Origin: Eudoraea sp.
GTDB taxonomy: Bacteria > Bacteroidota > Bacteroidia > Flavobacteriales > Flavobacteriaceae
Reading direction: 5' to 3'
Length of the DNA stretch: 9,096 bases
Assembly (NCBI GenBank): GCA_013042925.1
Contig: JABDPH010000394.1
Coordinates: 1-9,096 of the forward strand
Shown here: positions 7,701 through 9,096 of the stretch, piece by piece
How the letters are laid out: each line of letters opens with the position of its first letter
Position numbering within the stretch: the first letter of the stretch is position 1
The notes under the pieces: generated by a model
The model's input: the letters and a program-made list of their open reading frames with translations, nothing else
The model's database searches: none
Told to the model about the DNA's origin: nothing
Position numbers and translations under genes: made by a program

Positions 7701-9023
7701 ATGGAACAGAGTAATTATTCAGTTGGATTAGATATAGGTACTACAAAAATTGTTGCCATAATCGGAAAGGAAAACGAATATGGTAAAATTGAGGTCTTGG
7801 GCATAGGCAGGTCGAAAAGCCTTGGTGTACATCGGGGTGTGGTAAATAACATAACACAAACCATAAAATCTATTCAGCAGGCTGTTGAACAGGCAGAAGC
7901 CGATTCTGGTTTAAAAATTGGTTCCGTGGTTGTTGGCATCGCCGGCCAACATATTAGGAGCCTTCAGCACAGCGATTATATTACGAGGGCCAACTCTGAA
8001 GAAGTGATCAATGAAGACGATCTGGATAAACTTTGCAACCAGGTATATAAATTGGTCATGTTACCGGGAGAAGAGATTATTCATGTATTACCTCAGGAAT
8101 ATAAGGTTGATGGCCAGGCAGAAATAAAACAGCCTATAGGTATGTATGGTGGAAGGCTTGAAGCTAATTTCCATGTAGTCGTTGGTCAGGTTTCATCTAT
8201 TAAAAACATTGGCAGATGTATAAAAAGTGCAGGGCTCGATCTCGGAAATATTACCTTGGAACCCCTGGCATCTTCAGATGCGGTACTAAGCCAGGAGGAA
8301 AAAGAGGCAGGCGTTGCATTAATTGATATTGGTGGTGGAACAACGGACCTGGCTATTTTTAAAGACGGGATAATCAGACATACCGCGGTAATTCCTTTTG
8401 GCGGTAATGTTATAACCGAGGACATTAAAGAAGGCTGTTCAATTATTGAAAAACAAGCAGAGTTACTCAAAATGAAGTTTGGTTCTGCATGGCCCGGGGA
8501 AAATAAGGACAATGAAATTGTTTCTATTCCCGGATTGCGAGGAAGAGAGCCAAAAGAAATTACACTTAAGAATCTTTCCAAAATCATACATGCGAGGGTT
8601 GTTGAGATTGTTGAGCAGGTATATGTTGAAATCAAAAATTACGGACACGAAGAGCAAAAGAAAAAACTAATCGCCGGGATTGTACTGACTGGTGGTGGCA
8701 GCCAGTTAAAACATTTAAAACAGCTGGTAGAATATATTACAGGTATGGATACACGTATTGGATACCCTAACGAACATTTAGCCGGGGATTCCGACCAGGA
8801 AATAGCCAGCCCTCTATATGCAACCGCCGTAGGATTACTGATGAATGCAATTGAGAATAAAGGAAAAAATCCTATTTATAGTGAAGAGGCAATGAATGAT
8901 GAAGAATTAGTATTAGAAGGCCATCCTGAGGGAAGAGTTAACCAAAGGTCAAAGGGGGAAAGAAAATCTGTTTTTGACATCTGGTCAGAAAAACTTAAAG
9001 ATTTTTTAGATAACGCAGAGTAA
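7701..9023 (+). CDS. ftsA: cell division protein FtsA
   Basis: Actin-like ATPase that tethers FtsZ filaments to the cytoplasmic membrane and recruits later divisome proteins. It has 440 residues. Actin-fold motifs are in order: phosphate-1 loop GLDIGTTKIVAIIG (9-22), the FtsA-specific 1C subdomain (about 85-165, with HVLPQEYKVDGQ at 128-139), phosphate-2 loop ALIDIGGGTTDLAIF (206-220) and the adenosine motif GIVLTGGGSQLKHL (326-339). The segment FGSAWPGENKDNEIVSIPG (260-278) matches flavobacterial FtsA as I recall it. A polar, charged linker (about 386-422) leads to KSVFDIWSEKLKDFLDNAE, which fits the family's C-terminal amphipathic membrane-targeting helix. The ATG lies six bases after the ftsQ stop in the context TAATATG. 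ftsZ follows after 40 bases, the standard gene pair. Confidence 0.98.
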   Translation: MEQSNYSVGLDIGTTKIVAIIGKENEYGKIEVLGIGRSKSLGVHRGVVNNITQTIKSIQQAVEQAEADSGLKIGSVVVGIAGQHIRSLQHSDYITRANSEEVINEDDLDKLCNQVYKLVMLPGEEIIHVLPQEYKVDGQAEIKQPIGMYGGRLEANFHVVVGQVSSIKNIGRCIKSAGLDLGNITLEPLASSDAVLSQEEKEAGVALIDIGGGTTDLAIFKDGIIRHTAVIPFGGNVITEDIKEGCSIIEKQAELLKMKFGSAWPGENKDNEIVSIPGLRGREPKEITLKNLSKIIHARVVEIVEQVYVEIKNYGHEEQKKKLIAGIVLTGGGSQLKHLKQLVEYITGMDTRIGYPNEHLAGDSDQEIASPLYATAVGLLMNAIENKGKNPIYSEEAMNDEELVLEGHPEGRVNQRSKGERKSVFDIWSEKLKDFLDNAE

Positions 9024-9063
9024 ACCTAAATAGTAGCACGTAATAACAAGTAACACAAAAATC
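9024..9063 (+). other. ftsA-ftsZ intergenic leader
   Basis: This 40-base gap is the longest non-coding stretch in the window. It is A-rich, with an AACACAAAAATC segment just before the ftsZ ATG and no Shine-Dalgarno motif. I see no hairpin with a T run, so no terminator, and no clear Bacteroidetes-type -7/-33 promoter pair. It may serve as an unstructured translational leader for ftsZ, which is made in much larger amounts than FtsA in bacteria studied; that role is inference. Confidence 0.5.
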
Positions 9064-9096
9064 ATGAGCAAGAATACCGAATTTGAAAATATAGCC
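9064..9096 (+). CDS. ftsZ: cell division protein FtsZ, 5' end (partial at right edge)
   Basis: Only the first 11 codons are present (M-S-K-N-T-E-F-E-N-I-A), open to the right edge. FtsZ is the tubulin-like GTPase that forms the cytokinetic ring. None of its GTP-binding motifs are in the window, so the call depends on position directly after ftsA, on an ATG in an A-rich context, and on similarity of this short N-terminus to flavobacterial FtsZ starts as I recall them (M-S-x-N-x-E-F and similar). Confidence 0.82.
   Translation, partial: MSKNTEFENIA

Noticed and set aside
8186..8635. 149-codon open frame on the - strand inside ftsA
   Set aside because: It lies wholly antisense to a well-supported gene, shows no recognisable domain, and is explained by the codon use of ftsA.
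777..9063. Internal promoters or terminators at gene junctions
   Set aside because: I looked for TAnnTTTG with an upstream TTTG or TTG and for hairpins with T runs at the junctions and saw no convincing case. Junctions that overlap leave little room for them.
1..9096. Mobile element, CRISPR array, toxin-antitoxin, phage defence or other accessory system
   Set aside because: The whole window is filled by collinear core dcw genes with overlapping ends; no transposase, repeat array or foreign-looking segment is visible on either strand.

Overview
The window is a stretch of chromosomal division and cell wall (dcw) cluster from a member of the Bacteroidetes, most likely the family Flavobacteriaceae. 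The DNA is AT-rich, every gene lies on the + strand, and no start is preceded by a Shine-Dalgarno motif. The proteins closely match what I recall of flavobacterial sequences, for example the FtsW segment around [12 protein letters not shown], the FtsA segment FGSAWPGENKDNEIVSIPG, and the long MraY with an extra loop. These identifications come from motif recognition and recall; no search was run.

Layout, left to right: the 3' half of murE (1-776, cut by the window edge), mraY (797-2017), murD (2017-3351), ftsW (3354-4553), murG (4540-5631), murC (5633-6985), ftsQ (6975-7694), ftsA (7701-9023), and the first 11 codons of ftsZ (9064-9096, cut by the window edge). Gene borders are overlaps of 1, 14 and 11 bases or gaps of 1 to 40 bases, so this looks like one transcription unit. 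I see no internal terminator, convincing promoter, RNA gene, mobile element or CRISPR. No gap longer than 40 bases lacks a gene.

The genes form one pathway. MurC, MurD and MurE add L-Ala, D-Glu and (from its DNPR motif) meso-diaminopimelate to UDP-MurNAc in the cytoplasm. MraY moves the finished MurNAc-pentapeptide onto undecaprenyl phosphate to make lipid I, and MurG adds GlcNAc to make lipid II. FtsW polymerises lipid II at the septum. FtsQ, FtsA and FtsZ build and regulate the divisome, with FtsA tethering FtsZ to the membrane. ddl and murB, which sit between murC and ftsQ in E. coli, are absent here, as is usual in Bacteroidetes.

I found no undescribed system. What deserves a second look is small in scale: an unusual residue beside the MurE specificity motif, a large extra loop in MraY, a forced GTG start for murG, a repeated TAATATG start context, and long A runs inside murD and murC.
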